Origin: Planctomycetota bacterium
Lineage (GTDB): Bacteria > Planctomycetota > Phycisphaerae > Sedimentisphaerales > Anaerohalosphaeraceae
Length of the DNA stretch: 15,611 nt
Assembly: GCA_003644175.1 (NCBI GenBank)
Contig: QNBS01000012.1
Location: 1 to 15,611 of the forward strand
Direction of reading: 5' to 3'
Under the pieces are notes generated by a model, which saw nothing but the letters and a program-made list of their open reading frames with translations, ran no database searches and was not told the DNA's origin. Numbering within the stretch: the stretch's first letter is position 1; each line of letters begins with the position of its first letter. Shown piece by piece: positions 1 through 6,915 of this stretch. Both the position numbers and the translations under genes were made by a program.

Positions 1-610
1 CCACCGCAGGGATGCCCAGCGAACGCGCAACAATCGCCGTGTGGCTCGTACGCCCGCCTGCCTCCGTGGCAAAACCCTTAACAAAGGTCTTGTTGAATCC
101 CGCCGTCTGAGTCGGCGTCAGGTCGTGAGCGACAATCACCACTTCCTCCTTCAGGTGCTCAACCCCACGCTGAACATCACTAAGAAGCTGGGTCAGCAAA
201 CGACGCTCGATATCATAAATATCCGCCGCGCGTTCGCTGATGTACTCGTCGTCGATACCCGCAAAATGAGACGCAATCTCACGCAATATCGTTGAAACCG
301 CGTACTCGGCCGTAACCAGTTCATTCTCAATGAAATCCGTAATACGCTTGCCGAAGCTTTCATCGTGAAGAAAACGCAGGTGAACCGCGAAGATATCCTT
401 GATCCGGCTTTCGCCCGCCGCGGCGTCCTTTTCCAGGCCGGTCAACTCCGTAACAGCATTGGCAAACGCCTCATGGACACGACCGATTTCCTTCGTCCGC
501 TCCGAGGACAGTATAGACCGTCGAGGTATCCGGTAATCCTTCGAGTCGATCACCATCGCCCGGGCAATCGCAACGCCCGGCGAAACCGCAATACCTTTCT
601 TGATCTCCAT
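1..610 (-). CDS. ptsI: PTS enzyme I (phosphoenolpyruvate-protein phosphotransferase), N-terminal part
   Basis: Enzyme I takes phosphate from phosphoenolpyruvate onto a histidine and passes it to HPr in the cytoplasm. The reading frame opens at an ATG (608-610) with the typical N-terminus MEIKKGIAVSPGVAIARA and runs open to the window edge, giving 203 codons. The phospho-histidine motif GGRTSHTAIVARSLGIPAV is visible, with the active His at about residue 190, matching the family position. The helical HPr-binding domain lies between. The C-terminal PEP-binding barrel is outside the window. It lies downstream of HPr in the same direction, as in most pts operons, but a 181-base gap containing heptad repeats separates the two genes. 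Identification is firm; only the missing C-terminus is unknown. Confidence 0.95.
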   Translation of the reverse strand, partial: MEIKKGIAVSPGVAIARAMVIDSKDYRIPRRSILSSERTKEIGRVHEAFANAVTELTGLEKDAAAGESRIKDIFAVHLRFLHDESFGKRITDFIENELVTAEYAVSTILREIASHFAGIDDEYISERAADIYDIERRLLTQLLSDVQRGVEHLKEEVVIVAHDLTPTQTAGFNKTFVKGFATEAGGRTSHTAIVARSLGIPAV

Positions 611-636
611 TATGCCCTTCTGTCCGCAAACATTCA

Positions 637-664
637 GTTCGTAGTTTGTAGTTCATAGTTCGTA
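637..664. repeat. Four heptad repeats, inverted relative to the 701-791 tract
   Basis: Four 7-base units of the form GTTNNTA (GTTCGTA, GTTTGTA, GTTCATA, GTTCGTA) lie between HPr and enzyme I, 27 bases upstream of the enzyme I start. Their reverse complement matches the heptads of the neighbouring tract, so the transcript of the HPr-enzyme I gap could fold into a stem of about 20 pairs. Confidence 0.85.
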
Positions 665-700
665 GATGCCGGTCCCAACCGAGCAACTCCGTATCGCCAG

Positions 701-791
701 AACTACCAACTACCAACTATGAACTACCAACTATGAACTACCAACTATGAACTACCAACTATGAACTACCAACTATGAACTACCAACTATA
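701..791. repeat. Thirteen-unit heptad tandem tract after the HPr stop
   Basis: Thirteen exact 7-base units fill 91 bases: AACTACC twice, then AACTATG and AACTACC in alternation, ending AACTATA. The last unit touches the HPr stop codon (792-794) directly. The alternation makes it also a 14-base tandem repeat. There are no spacers between units, so it is not a CRISPR. The near-perfect units indicate recent expansion. Confidence 0.95.
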
Positions 792-1109
792 CTAACCCGG
801 CGCCTCATCGAACATCTTCACTTCCACAAGCTCCCGAAGCGCCTCGATCGCCTCTGCCGCGTCGGCGCCCTGGGCCTTAATACACAACTTCGTCCCGCAT
901 GTCGCCGCGAGCATCGTCATCTGCATAATGCTCTTGGCGTCAACACTCTGCTCCTCGTGGCTCACATGGATATCGCTGTCGAACTGCCCCGCCAAATCCA
1001 CGAACTGCATCGCCGGCCGCATGTGAAGACCCTCAGCATTCTTTATCTCCACTTCTATCTCGTAAACAGGCTCCGTCAATTTAACATGGTCCTTATTCTC
1101 AAATCCCAA
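792..1109 (-). CDS. ptsH: HPr-family phosphocarrier protein
   Basis: HPr accepts phosphate from enzyme I on a histidine and hands it to EIIA proteins. The active-site motif NAEGLHMRPA places the His at residue 29. The regulatory serine motif AKSIMQM places Ser60 exactly 31 residues later, the same spacing as His15 and Ser46 in Gram-positive HPr, so control by HPr kinase is possible although no kinase gene is in view. At 105 residues it is longer than the usual 85-90, with extra residues at the N-terminus. The start is a TTG (1107-1109) with AAGGA a few bases upstream; no in-frame ATG precedes the active site and a stop lies 27 bases upstream. It follows the EIIA gene by 33 bases, so the two are probably co-transcribed. 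Confidence 0.9.
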   Translation of the reverse strand: MGFENKDHVKLTEPVYEIEVEIKNAEGLHMRPAMQFVDLAGQFDSDIHVSHEEQSVDAKSIMQMTMLAATCGTKLCIKAQGADAAEAIEALRELVEVKMFDEAPG

Positions 1110-1142
1110 CCGATCCTTGCTCCAGGCCCCCCGTCATCCCAA

Positions 1143-1619
1143 TCAATTCGCAGACGCATCCGCATCCGCTTCCATGATCGTTTCTTTGATCTGCTCGACC
1201 GTCTGAGCCTGACGCAGGAACCGGCGAAAATCCTCGTTCTGCAGATTCCTGAAGATGCACTCCATCACCTGCAAATGCGCATCCGCATTGCCGATCGGGC
1301 TCAGAAGCAGAATAACCGTATAAACAGGCTGCTTGTCAAGCGACGAAAAATCAATCCCCCCCCCGCAGCAGCCTATCGCGGCGACCGCCTCCTTCACCGC
1401 CGAAGTCTTCACATGAGGCACGGCGACACCCTTACCCATGCCGGTGCTCGCCTCCTCTTCTCTTTTTATCACGGCCCTGGCTATCTCGTCGGGTTTTCCA
1501 CTCCCGAGCGCGCCGGCCCGCCCCAACGCACCTGCCAGTTCCAGAATCACGCCGTCGCGATCCTCGGCCTCCAGCCCGGCCACGATCGCATCGAAGCAGA
1601 CGAAATCCGAAAATCTCAT
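1143..1619 (-). CDS. ptsN: PTS EIIA domain protein (fructose/nitrogen type)
   Basis: A free-standing EIIA protein of 158 residues that would accept phosphate from HPr. The active-site motif is GMGKGVAVPHVKTS, with the phospho-His at residue 69, where PtsN/FruA-type EIIA domains carry it. The C-terminal ADAHLQVMECIFRNL segment is also typical of the family. I chose the ATG at 1617-1619 because AGGAG lies five bases upstream; an earlier in-frame ATG at 1676 would add 19 unconserved residues. It lies between hpf and HPr, an arrangement like the hpf-ptsN linkage of proteobacteria. That linkage suggests a regulatory role rather than sugar uptake. No EIIB or EIIC is visible. The ptsN symbol is by family and context; a fructose-type role cannot be excluded. 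Confidence 0.88.
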   Translation of the reverse strand: MRFSDFVCFDAIVAGLEAEDRDGVILELAGALGRAGALGSGKPDEIARAVIKREEEASTGMGKGVAVPHVKTSAVKEAVAAIGCCGGGIDFSSLDKQPVYTVILLLSPIGNADAHLQVMECIFRNLQNEDFRRFLRQAQTVEQIKETIMEADADASAN

Positions 1620-1624
1620 TTCAA

Positions 1625-1629
1625 CTCCT
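1625..1629 (-). promoter_or_regulatory. Ribosome binding site that fixes the EIIA start
   Basis: AGGAG on the minus strand, five bases before the ATG at 1617-1619. It supports this start over the upstream in-frame ATG at 1676. Confidence 0.75.
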
Positions 1630-1763
1630 AAAAAACCGTTACAGCCATCAAACACATACGGCCGCCGCGTCTCCACCGCCGCCGATTACAAACTCAAGCA
1701 CCTCGTCCGGGCCATCCATGACCCCGACCAACCGCCCACAATCAGAACCCGAAAGGCTCGATT

Positions 1764-2111
1764 CTACTCGCCGGTGTCCGCTATACCAGTCTCAAACTCC
1801 GGCGCACCGCCGATATGCTTGTTGTTCCGCTGCTTTTCCTTCTTACGACGCAACTGCCTCTCTAATTTGTGCATCGCAACGTCAATACACGCATACATGT
1901 CCTCGCCCGATTCTTTCACCACAAAGTCCTTGCTGTGCTCGGCGTGGACGATTATCTCAACGCTCGGCTTGCCGCCGTCGTTACCCTCGATAACCACCTC
2001 GATATGGTTGATACTGTTATAATAACGGGGGAGTTTCTCGCCCTTTTCCTGGGCATGAGCCCTCAATGCTTCCGTTATCTCAATGTGTTTGCCGGTCATG
2101 GTAAAAAGCAT
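1764..2111 (-). CDS. hpf: Ribosome hibernation-promoting factor (HPF/RaiA family, short form)
   Basis: HPF binds the decoding region of the ribosome in resting cells and blocks translation, often promoting 100S dimers. The 115-residue product opens MLFTMTGKHIEITEALRAHA and contains the conserved VEIIVHAEHSKDFVVKESGEDMYACID core, split here only by normal family variation, followed by a basic helix (KLERQLRRKKEKQRNN). The length fits the short HPF class; the C-terminal dimerisation domain of long HPF is absent. AAGGAGG lies five bases before the ATG. A gap of 144 bases separates it from the EIIA gene. Linkage to PTS genes resembles the rpoN-hpf-ptsN region of proteobacteria. Confidence 0.93.
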   Translation of the reverse strand: MLFTMTGKHIEITEALRAHAQEKGEKLPRYYNSINHIEVVIEGNDGGKPSVEIIVHAEHSKDFVVKESGEDMYACIDVAMHKLERQLRRKKEKQRNNKHIGGAPEFETGIADTGE

Positions 2112-2153
2112 AAACGCCTCCTTCTTTGCTATATTGTTGACCTCTCGTAACTA

Positions 2154-2861
2154 CTATACGCAGTCATTCTCATCCTTGTTCGACATCGCCTCAAAGGCCC
2201 GTTGCTCGGCCGGGGTAATCACACCCCCGCTTATCGTAAATCGCAACGCCTCCTCAATCGTCATATCCAGTTCAATCGTCTCATCCTTAGGCGTCATGAT
2301 CACATAACCCGTAAAAGGCGTCGGCGACGTAGGAACAAAGACCGTCAGAAATTCTTTCGACGCCGAGTTCGTGATCTTCTTGAGACCCGCTCCCGTCACC
2401 AGACCAACAGACCACACGCCTTTCCGCGGGTATTGAAGCGCAACAACATCATTAAACGCCAGATTCTGCTTGGTAAGAAAGAAATCCGTGATCTGCTTGA
2501 TATAAGGATAAACCTTCTTCACCAGCGGAACATTCATCAACATCCTCTCGAACATATGCCAAATCGTCCGCCCCATCACACTGGCAAGAAACGCACCGAT
2601 AAAAACAACACCGATGACGGCGATAAAAAAGCCCGTTATCTTGCCGGGCCCCTCGACCCAGAAATCATGCAGAAACTCCTGCGTCCACTTGCCCTCGGAT
2701 ACCCACCCGATCAGCCACACAAGACCACGGTTGATATGGATGCTCACCTTGTCTTGTATGAAATGATAACACTGGACAAATATCCAGATAGTCAGGATTG
2801 TCGGCAACAGGGCTGCCATCCCCCGCAAAAAATACGTCCTGAAGTTTTTGGTAGCTTGCAT
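2154..2861 (-). CDS. DUF502 family membrane protein
   Basis: A 235-residue inner-membrane protein with two hydrophobic segments, about residues 13-31 (MAALLPTILTIWIFVQ) and 77-96 (GFFIAVIGVVFIGAFLASVM). Conserved DUF502 landmarks follow: PLVKKVYPYIKQI (112-124), VVALQYPRKGVWSVGLVTG (139-157), and PTSPTPFTGYV with a late SGGVITP motif. The biochemical role of DUF502 is not established; the soluble C-terminal half probably faces the cytoplasm. The ATG at 2859-2861 has only a weak AGG-type ribosome site. It lies 42 bases upstream of hpf on the same strand and may be transcribed with it. Confidence 0.88.
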   Translation of the reverse strand: MQATKNFRTYFLRGMAALLPTILTIWIFVQCYHFIQDKVSIHINRGLVWLIGWVSEGKWTQEFLHDFWVEGPGKITGFFIAVIGVVFIGAFLASVMGRTIWHMFERMLMNVPLVKKVYPYIKQITDFFLTKQNLAFNDVVALQYPRKGVWSVGLVTGAGLKKITNSASKEFLTVFVPTSPTPFTGYVIMTPKDETIELDMTIEEALRFTISGGVITPAEQRAFEAMSNKDENDCV

Positions 2862-3029
2862 ATCTGCCTAACACAGTCCTTTGTGCCACGGAAAAATATA
2901 TTTCGTTATCATCACGATTCTATCGCAATGCTCATTTTTAGCCTGAAAACCCACCAAACCCGGGCACAATACTTTACATCAAACCACCGCCGCCGTCAAC
3001 AAAAAACTCAATTTCAGCAACCAGCAATA

Positions 3030-3076
3030 ACAATCCACAATCCACAAATCTACAATCTACAATCTACAATCTAAAA
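3030..3076. repeat. Heptad tandem tract after the flippase-like gene stop
   Basis: Units ACAATCC (twice), one 8-base ACAAATCT, then ACAATCT (three times) and a degenerate AAAATCA whose last three bases are the stop codon of the adjacent minus-strand gene. The period is 7, as in the 701-791 tract, but the unit sequence is different. The rest of the 2862-3076 gap shows no gene. Confidence 0.88.
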
Positions 3077-4138
3077 TCACAACTCCCCCTCCCGCTCTGC
3101 CGGCAGATGAGCACCCATTACATGGATCACGATCCCCGGCAATGAAGCCAGCAGAAACATAACTCGTTGACACAGGGCCAAAACGAGCGCCTGTTCGACG
3201 GTAACGCCCGGCGCCCGCGTGAAGAGAAAAACAATCCCCCCTTCCATCACACCCGCCCCCGCAGGGCTTATCGGAAGAGCACCCAGCACCCAGCCGATCG
3301 GGAAAAACACAAAATAGTATTTGATCGGAACCTCCAGCCCCATCTGCCTTCCTATCAGGCAAAAGCCTAAGATCGGCAGCGACTGGGCGACAAACGTAAG
3401 CCCGATCGCCGACAGCATCGTAAGGGGCTTTTTACAGTACAAACGAATCGCCAGAAATACCCGCTCAAAACCCGACGCCCCCCTGGCATAGGCCAAATGC
3501 AGTTTCTTCCTCCCCGCCGGATGAATAATCACCCCCGCCGCCACTGCCGCGGCAAGAACGCCCACCGCAACAAACACCCAGCGATACTGCGACAACTTTC
3601 CGGCGACATCCATATCGACCGAAAAATCCAACTCGCCCGCCTCGCCTTCAACGGGAAAAAGCACATAAAACGACACCGCCATCAATATCAGCGTAAACAA
3701 CCCCACAATCCGGTCCACGAGCACACTCAGCGCCGCCTCTAATCGCTTGTGCGTATGCTTGGTTATGTACCACGCCCGCAGCAGATCGCCCCCCACCGAG
3801 CTGATGAGAATATTGTTATAGAACAAGCCCAGAAAATGTATCCTGATGCACGCGCCCAACCCGACGCTGATATGCTGGGCCCGCAGCAGCAGGCGCCACC
3901 GACAGCCGATCACAACATTGGCCAACAAGAACAAACCGATAGCCGCCGCTAAAGCCAAAAGGTCCAGTTGCCGAAACGCGATTTTGAGTTTCTCGACGTC
4001 CCAGTCGCCCAAAATGACAATCAAAGACACCGCCGCAACGGCCACAACAATGCGGACAATTGTCGAAACATGCGAGCTTTTCGACTTCGTTGAACCGTCG
4101 GCCAAGGGCATTTCCTTAAAAAAAGCTTGTCTTTTCAC
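3077..4138 (-). CDS. Flippase-like integral membrane protein (YbhN/AglD, lysylphosphatidylglycerol synthase TM family)
   Basis: A 353-residue polytopic membrane protein. Hydrophobic segments are visible at about residues 27-43, 60-77, 140-161, 186-205 and several more towards the C-terminus. The family landmarks NNILISSVGGDLLRAW (108-123) and LVDRIVGLFTL (140-150) are present, followed late by a LPISPAGAGVMEGG loop, which is the characteristic glycine/proline motif of UPF0104/LPG_synthase_TM proteins. Such proteins are thought to move or handle lipid-linked substrates; the substrate here is unknown. There is no C-terminal lysyltransferase domain, so it is not a full MprF. The start is uncertain: GTG at 4136-4138 has a poor ribosome site, and the ATG at 4109-4111 has AAGGA placed too close. 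Confidence 0.85.
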   Translation of the reverse strand: MKRQAFFKEMPLADGSTKSKSSHVSTIVRIVVAVAAVSLIVILGDWDVEKLKIAFRQLDLLALAAAIGLFLLANVVIGCRWRLLLRAQHISVGLGACIRIHFLGLFYNNILISSVGGDLLRAWYITKHTHKRLEAALSVLVDRIVGLFTLILMAVSFYVLFPVEGEAGELDFSVDMDVAGKLSQYRWVFVAVGVLAAAVAAGVIIHPAGRKKLHLAYARGASGFERVFLAIRLYCKKPLTMLSAIGLTFVAQSLPILGFCLIGRQMGLEVPIKYYFVFFPIGWVLGALPISPAGAGVMEGGIVFLFTRAPGVTVEQALVLALCQRVMFLLASLPGIVIHVMGAHLPAEREGEL

Positions 4139-4203
4139 GTCGAAACCGCTAAAACTATCCCTGTCCGTTTCTCAAAAACATGTTGCAGCATTATTCCCAC
4201 GCT

Positions 4204-4252
4204 GTCATTCCGACCGGAGTCCCGATGAAATCGGGACGCAGTGGAGGAATCT
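4204..4252. repeat. Dispersed hairpin repeat between divergent genes
   Basis: The segment starts GTCATTCCGACCGGAGT and ends GTGGAGGAATCTG. It contains a perfect inverted repeat, GTCCCGAT-GAA-ATCGGGAC (4219-4237). It resembles a dispersed repeat commonly seen in intergenic DNA of many environmental genomes; this resemblance is from memory, not a search. It lies in the 207-base gap between the flippase-like gene and hisI, where no gene is visible. Confidence 0.6.
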
Positions 4253-4345
4253 GTCAGAGCCGACATCGCCGGCAGGCGATTCAAATGCTGCACTATTCCT
4301 TGGAAACGGCGATGGGATATTAACACATTATTGGAGAAAAGAGAA

Positions 4346-4762
4346 GTGGCCGCAGACAAAAAAATTGAAGAAGGTCTGGATTTCGCACCAAAGTTCGACG
4401 CCGACGGCCTGATCACCGCAATCGCTCAGGACGCCCAAACAGGCGAAGTCCTCATGGTCGCATATATGAACGCCCAGGCCCTCAACCTCACCATAACGAC
4501 CGGAAACGCCGTCTATTACAGCCGATCACGCCAAAAACTCTGGCGAAAAGGCGAAGAATCCGGCCACGTACAGAAAGTCCAGCGCATATTGGTGGATTGC
4601 GACCAGGACTGCCTCATCCTCAAGGTGGCGGTAGACCAGGGCCAATGCCACGTCGGCTACCAGTCATGCTTCTACCGGGCGCTCAAGCCGGCAGCCGAAA
4701 CCCAACTCGAACTCATCGCAGAACCGGTCTACGACCCCGCCGAGGCCTACAAAAAGAAATAG
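4346..4762 (+). CDS. hisI: Phosphoribosyl-AMP cyclohydrolase
   Basis: HisI opens the purine ring of phosphoribosyl-AMP in histidine biosynthesis (third step). The 138-residue product shows the whole family pattern: [34 protein letters not shown], the metal-binding [11 protein letters not shown], and [15 protein letters not shown] with its zinc cysteines. There is no fused HisE domain, so this is the stand-alone form. I chose GTG at 4346 because GGAG lies eight to nine bases upstream and the family begins about there; a TTG at 4331 is the alternative. The frame continues upstream into repeat DNA, which does not look coding. No other his gene is in the window. Confidence 0.93.
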   Translation: MAADKKIEEGLDFAPKFDADGLITAIAQDAQTGEVLMVAYMNAQALNLTITTGNAVYYSRSRQKLWRKGEESGHVQKVQRILVDCDQDCLILKVAVDQGQCHVGYQSCFYRALKPAAETQLELIAEPVYDPAEAYKKK

Positions 4763-4812
4763 CCCCAACTAAAAAACCCAACCTAAACCCCGACCGCAAA
4801 CAGGAGAGCAGC

Positions 4813-5445
4813 ATGGCCACGGAAGAACAAGTACTCGTAGTCGAACGAAAAGCAGTCGAACAAGCAGGCCTCTTCCACGGCCTGAACTTCAACATCGCCC
4901 CATACCTGAACAGGCTCTTCGCCCCCGGCATACCCAAATTCATCCCCAGACCCGAAGCCGAAGCCAACCCCGACTACAAGCAGTTGATCCCTTATGTCAT
5001 CATGACCTGCAACGGCAAATACCTAACCTACGTCCGCGGCAAAAGGGCCGGCGAAACACGCCTCACAAGCAAAAGGTCAATAGGAATAGGAGGCCACATT
5101 AATCCCGTCGATCACGACACCCCACTCTTCGGCACCGATTTTAAGCAAATCTACAACACCGCAGTCCAGCGAGAAGTAGCAGAAGAAGTAGAAGTAAAAG
5201 CAAACCACACCGACCAGATAGTCGCATTATTAAATGACGACACAAACGAAGTAGGCCGGGTCCACCTTGGCGTAGTCCACCTATGGACCCTCGACACAGA
5301 AAACGTAACAAGAAAAGAACAAATGATAACCCAATTAGCCTTCATGACCCCCGCCGAATTAAACAAAGTAAAAGAAACAATGGAAACCTGGTCCCAGCTA
5401 TGCCTCCAAGCAATCCACAAAATGACAAAAAACAAAACTACGTAG
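4813..5445 (+). CDS. Nudix-like phosphoesterase
   Basis: A 210-residue protein with a recognisable but stretched Nudix region: GIGGHINPVD (91-100), then about 20 residues later QREVAEEVEV (119-128), which carries the REXXEE catalytic helix. In the standard box (G-x5-E-x7-RE-U-x-EE) the glycine and arginine are 14 apart; here they are about 26 apart. This fits the predicted phosphoesterase group of the MutT superfamily (COG4112, from memory). Nudix enzymes cleave nucleoside diphosphates linked to another moiety; the substrate is not known. The ATG has AGGAG six bases upstream and follows hisI by 50 bases, so the two may share a transcript. The stop codon falls at the edge of a dispersed hairpin repeat. 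Confidence 0.8.
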   Translation: MATEEQVLVVERKAVEQAGLFHGLNFNIAPYLNRLFAPGIPKFIPRPEAEANPDYKQLIPYVIMTCNGKYLTYVRGKRAGETRLTSKRSIGIGGHINPVDHDTPLFGTDFKQIYNTAVQREVAEEVEVKANHTDQIVALLNDDTNEVGRVHLGVVHLWTLDTENVTRKEQMITQLAFMTPAELNKVKETMETWSQLCLQAIHKMTKNKTT

Positions 5446-5466
5446 GGGCGACCCTTGCGGTCGCCC
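5441..5466. repeat. Hairpin repeat at the end of the Nudix gene
   Basis: A perfect 8-base inverted repeat, GGGCGACC-CTTGC-GGTCGCCC (5446-5466), begins one base after the TAG stop of the Nudix gene, and the element as I recognise it starts at CGTAGG, which supplies the stop itself. It sits between two convergent genes, so it may act in 3' end formation on either strand, though there is no T run. Confidence 0.7.
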
Positions 5467-5504
5467 TCCCTCTCACGCGTGCCACGCTGCACAGGCCTCT
5501 TCCA

Positions 5505-6476
5505 TCACTGGCTCTCATCAGATAGTACCGCCACTAAGTCATCCTCGCTAATATCCACAACCTTTCGTATGCCTCTCTTGCTGGCGGAATCCTCATATTT
5601 GAAGACATCGATAACAACAAAGAAGATCGTTTTGTTGTTGCAAGTGTACGAAGGGAAGGTCGAAGGCGACCTTGGCAACAAAAAACGGATACCGTCATTC
5701 GCAAGATTATAAATGACCATGTATCCAAACTGTTCATTATAGTCACAAGTGTACGTGTACACCTGATTAAAGCCTTTGACAATGTAAGACTTGCCTTTAC
5801 TCTTCTCCGGCCAATACAATTTAGTATCGGCTATTATCCTATCATCACCAATCTGCTCCGTAACGAAATCTGGAATCCCAGACGCTGATTTCGGTTCGAC
5901 GTTAAAATCTACTCCAGCATTATGAAGATACTCGTACAAATCTGCCGCTGCATTCTTCTCACCCCTTGCCGTTTCTGAAGTAATCAAATTTCGAATTCTC
6001 TCCGCATGAAACCATTCGCACCGGTGCTTGTATTTTTTCAGCAAGTATAAAATGACGTGCTGATCATCCAAATGCTCATCAATATATTCGTAGAAAGGTT
6101 CTAAGAATACTGTTCGAAAGGCTTCGAGTCGCTCGTCAACATCCCCATATCCACAACTATTCATTATTACCGTCTCACCTTGGTTCGGCTCAAGTGCCTT
6201 CTGCAACATTGCATAACCTATAGCAGCAGATTCCTCCTCTGTTTCGCCATATAGGTCCTTGTTCTCATTCAAGATAGAATTCACTGTCGCTTCCACATCA
6301 TACTTATCTCCCTGGGAAGCCAGGTATTCTCTAACGCCACTTAGTAACGGCATTGAGTTTATGAAGACGAAAAACTGACGAAGAAACGGTGTAAACTGAC
6401 GATACTCTGCCGAATTCAACCTCCGAACCCTTTTCTGAAGTTTATACCGAATTGTCTGCAGTGCTTTATCTTCCAT
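5505..6476 (-). CDS. PD-(D/E)XK nuclease-like protein, function unknown
   Basis: A 323-residue soluble protein I do not recognise as a named family. Its C-terminal half carries a plausible PD-(D/E)XK core: helix ADLYEYLHNAG with Glu182, then SGIPDF with Asp203, then IIADTKLY with Asp217 and Lys219, then FNQVYTY, which fits the QxxxY helix (Gln238, Tyr242) of RecB-like nucleases. The N-terminal 150 residues are mainly charged helix with no motif I can name. The start codon lies one base after the stop of the upstream zinc-ribbon gene, so translation is probably coupled. Codon use is AT-richer than in hisI or tig, suggesting transfer. The nuclease call rests on motif spacing only. Confidence 0.6.
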   Translation of the reverse strand: MEDKALQTIRYKLQKRVRRLNSAEYRQFTPFLRQFFVFINSMPLLSGVREYLASQGDKYDVEATVNSILNENKDLYGETEEESAAIGYAMLQKALEPNQGETVIMNSCGYGDVDERLEAFRTVFLEPFYEYIDEHLDDQHVILYLLKKYKHRCEWFHAERIRNLITSETARGEKNAAADLYEYLHNAGVDFNVEPKSASGIPDFVTEQIGDDRIIADTKLYWPEKSKGKSYIVKGFNQVYTYTCDYNEQFGYMVIYNLANDGIRFLLPRSPSTFPSYTCNNKTIFFVVIDVFKYEDSASKRGIRKVVDISEDDLVAVLSDESQ

Positions 6477-6477
6477 A

Positions 6478-6750
6478 TCACCACCGTCCTTGTCTATTGA
6501 TCTTCTCTATTTCAGCTTCCAACCCCCTGAATGCCTTCAGAATCGCATTCCGTGCCTTTCTAACGGTATTCATGCTATCGTCCAGACGGATATTACTCTT
6601 ACATCCACGACAAATAATCGTGTCCCTCAGGCGAGCTTGTTTAATCCATATCGAGTTATAGAACCCACACTGCGGGCACTCAATATCAACTTCATGTGAG
6701 TCGATATCCATATCTCCGTCAACTTCAATGCTTAGCCCCAATTCAAACAC
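6478..6750 (-). CDS. Small zinc-ribbon protein, partner of the PD-(D/E)XK-like gene
   Basis: About 90 residues with a four-cysteine zinc ribbon, ECPQCGFYN and IICRGCKSN, separated by about 20 residues, after a short acidic stretch rich in Asp and Glu. A basic helix follows (TVRKARNAILKAFRGLEAEIEKI), which may contact nucleic acid or a partner. I chose GTG at 6750 because GAGGG lies nine bases upstream; the in-frame TTG at 6759 directly abuts the same GAGGG, leaving no spacing. The stop is followed by one base and then the ATG of the nuclease-like gene, so the two proteins probably act together. Function unknown. Confidence 0.7.
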   Translation of the reverse strand: MFELGLSIEVDGDMDIDSHEVDIECPQCGFYNSIWIKQARLRDTIICRGCKSNIRLDDSMNTVRKARNAILKAFRGLEAEIEKINRQGRW

Positions 6751-6759
6751 TTGAATCAA

Positions 6760-6764
6760 CCCTC
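6760..6764 (-). promoter_or_regulatory. Ribosome binding site that decides the zinc-ribbon start
   Basis: GAGGG on the minus strand. It is nine bases from the GTG at 6748-6750 and zero bases from the TTG at 6757-6759, so the GTG is the better start. Confidence 0.5.
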
Positions 6765-6915
6765 AAACACAATTTATTAGTTTTTCCCACTTAGCCTTTG
6801 CCAGACCTTCCGTTGCCACAAAAACCTAAGGATCCACACTATTCGTTCCCGATATCAAATATGCCTACTAATTAGACTTTCGCAGATTGCTCATACTTCA
6901 AAACAGCGCACTTTG

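Noticed and set aside
701..791. CRISPR array or replication iterons
   Set aside because: Units are contiguous 7-mers with no spacers, no cas gene is near, and there is no dnaA or other replication gene.
957..1631. 224-residue open frame opposite HPr and EIIA
   Set aside because: It spans two genes with clear active sites on the other strand and shows no family pattern.
1620..1763. A 23-codon frame (MDGPDEVLEFV...) on the minus strand between hpf and EIIA
   Set aside because: Too short, no good ribosome site and no recognisable family; I could not show it is a remnant of an HPr kinase gene.
2202..3074. 290-residue open frame opposite the DUF502 gene
   Set aside because: His/Arg/Gln-rich shadow of the DUF502 gene; it runs into the heptad tract and has no recognisable domain.
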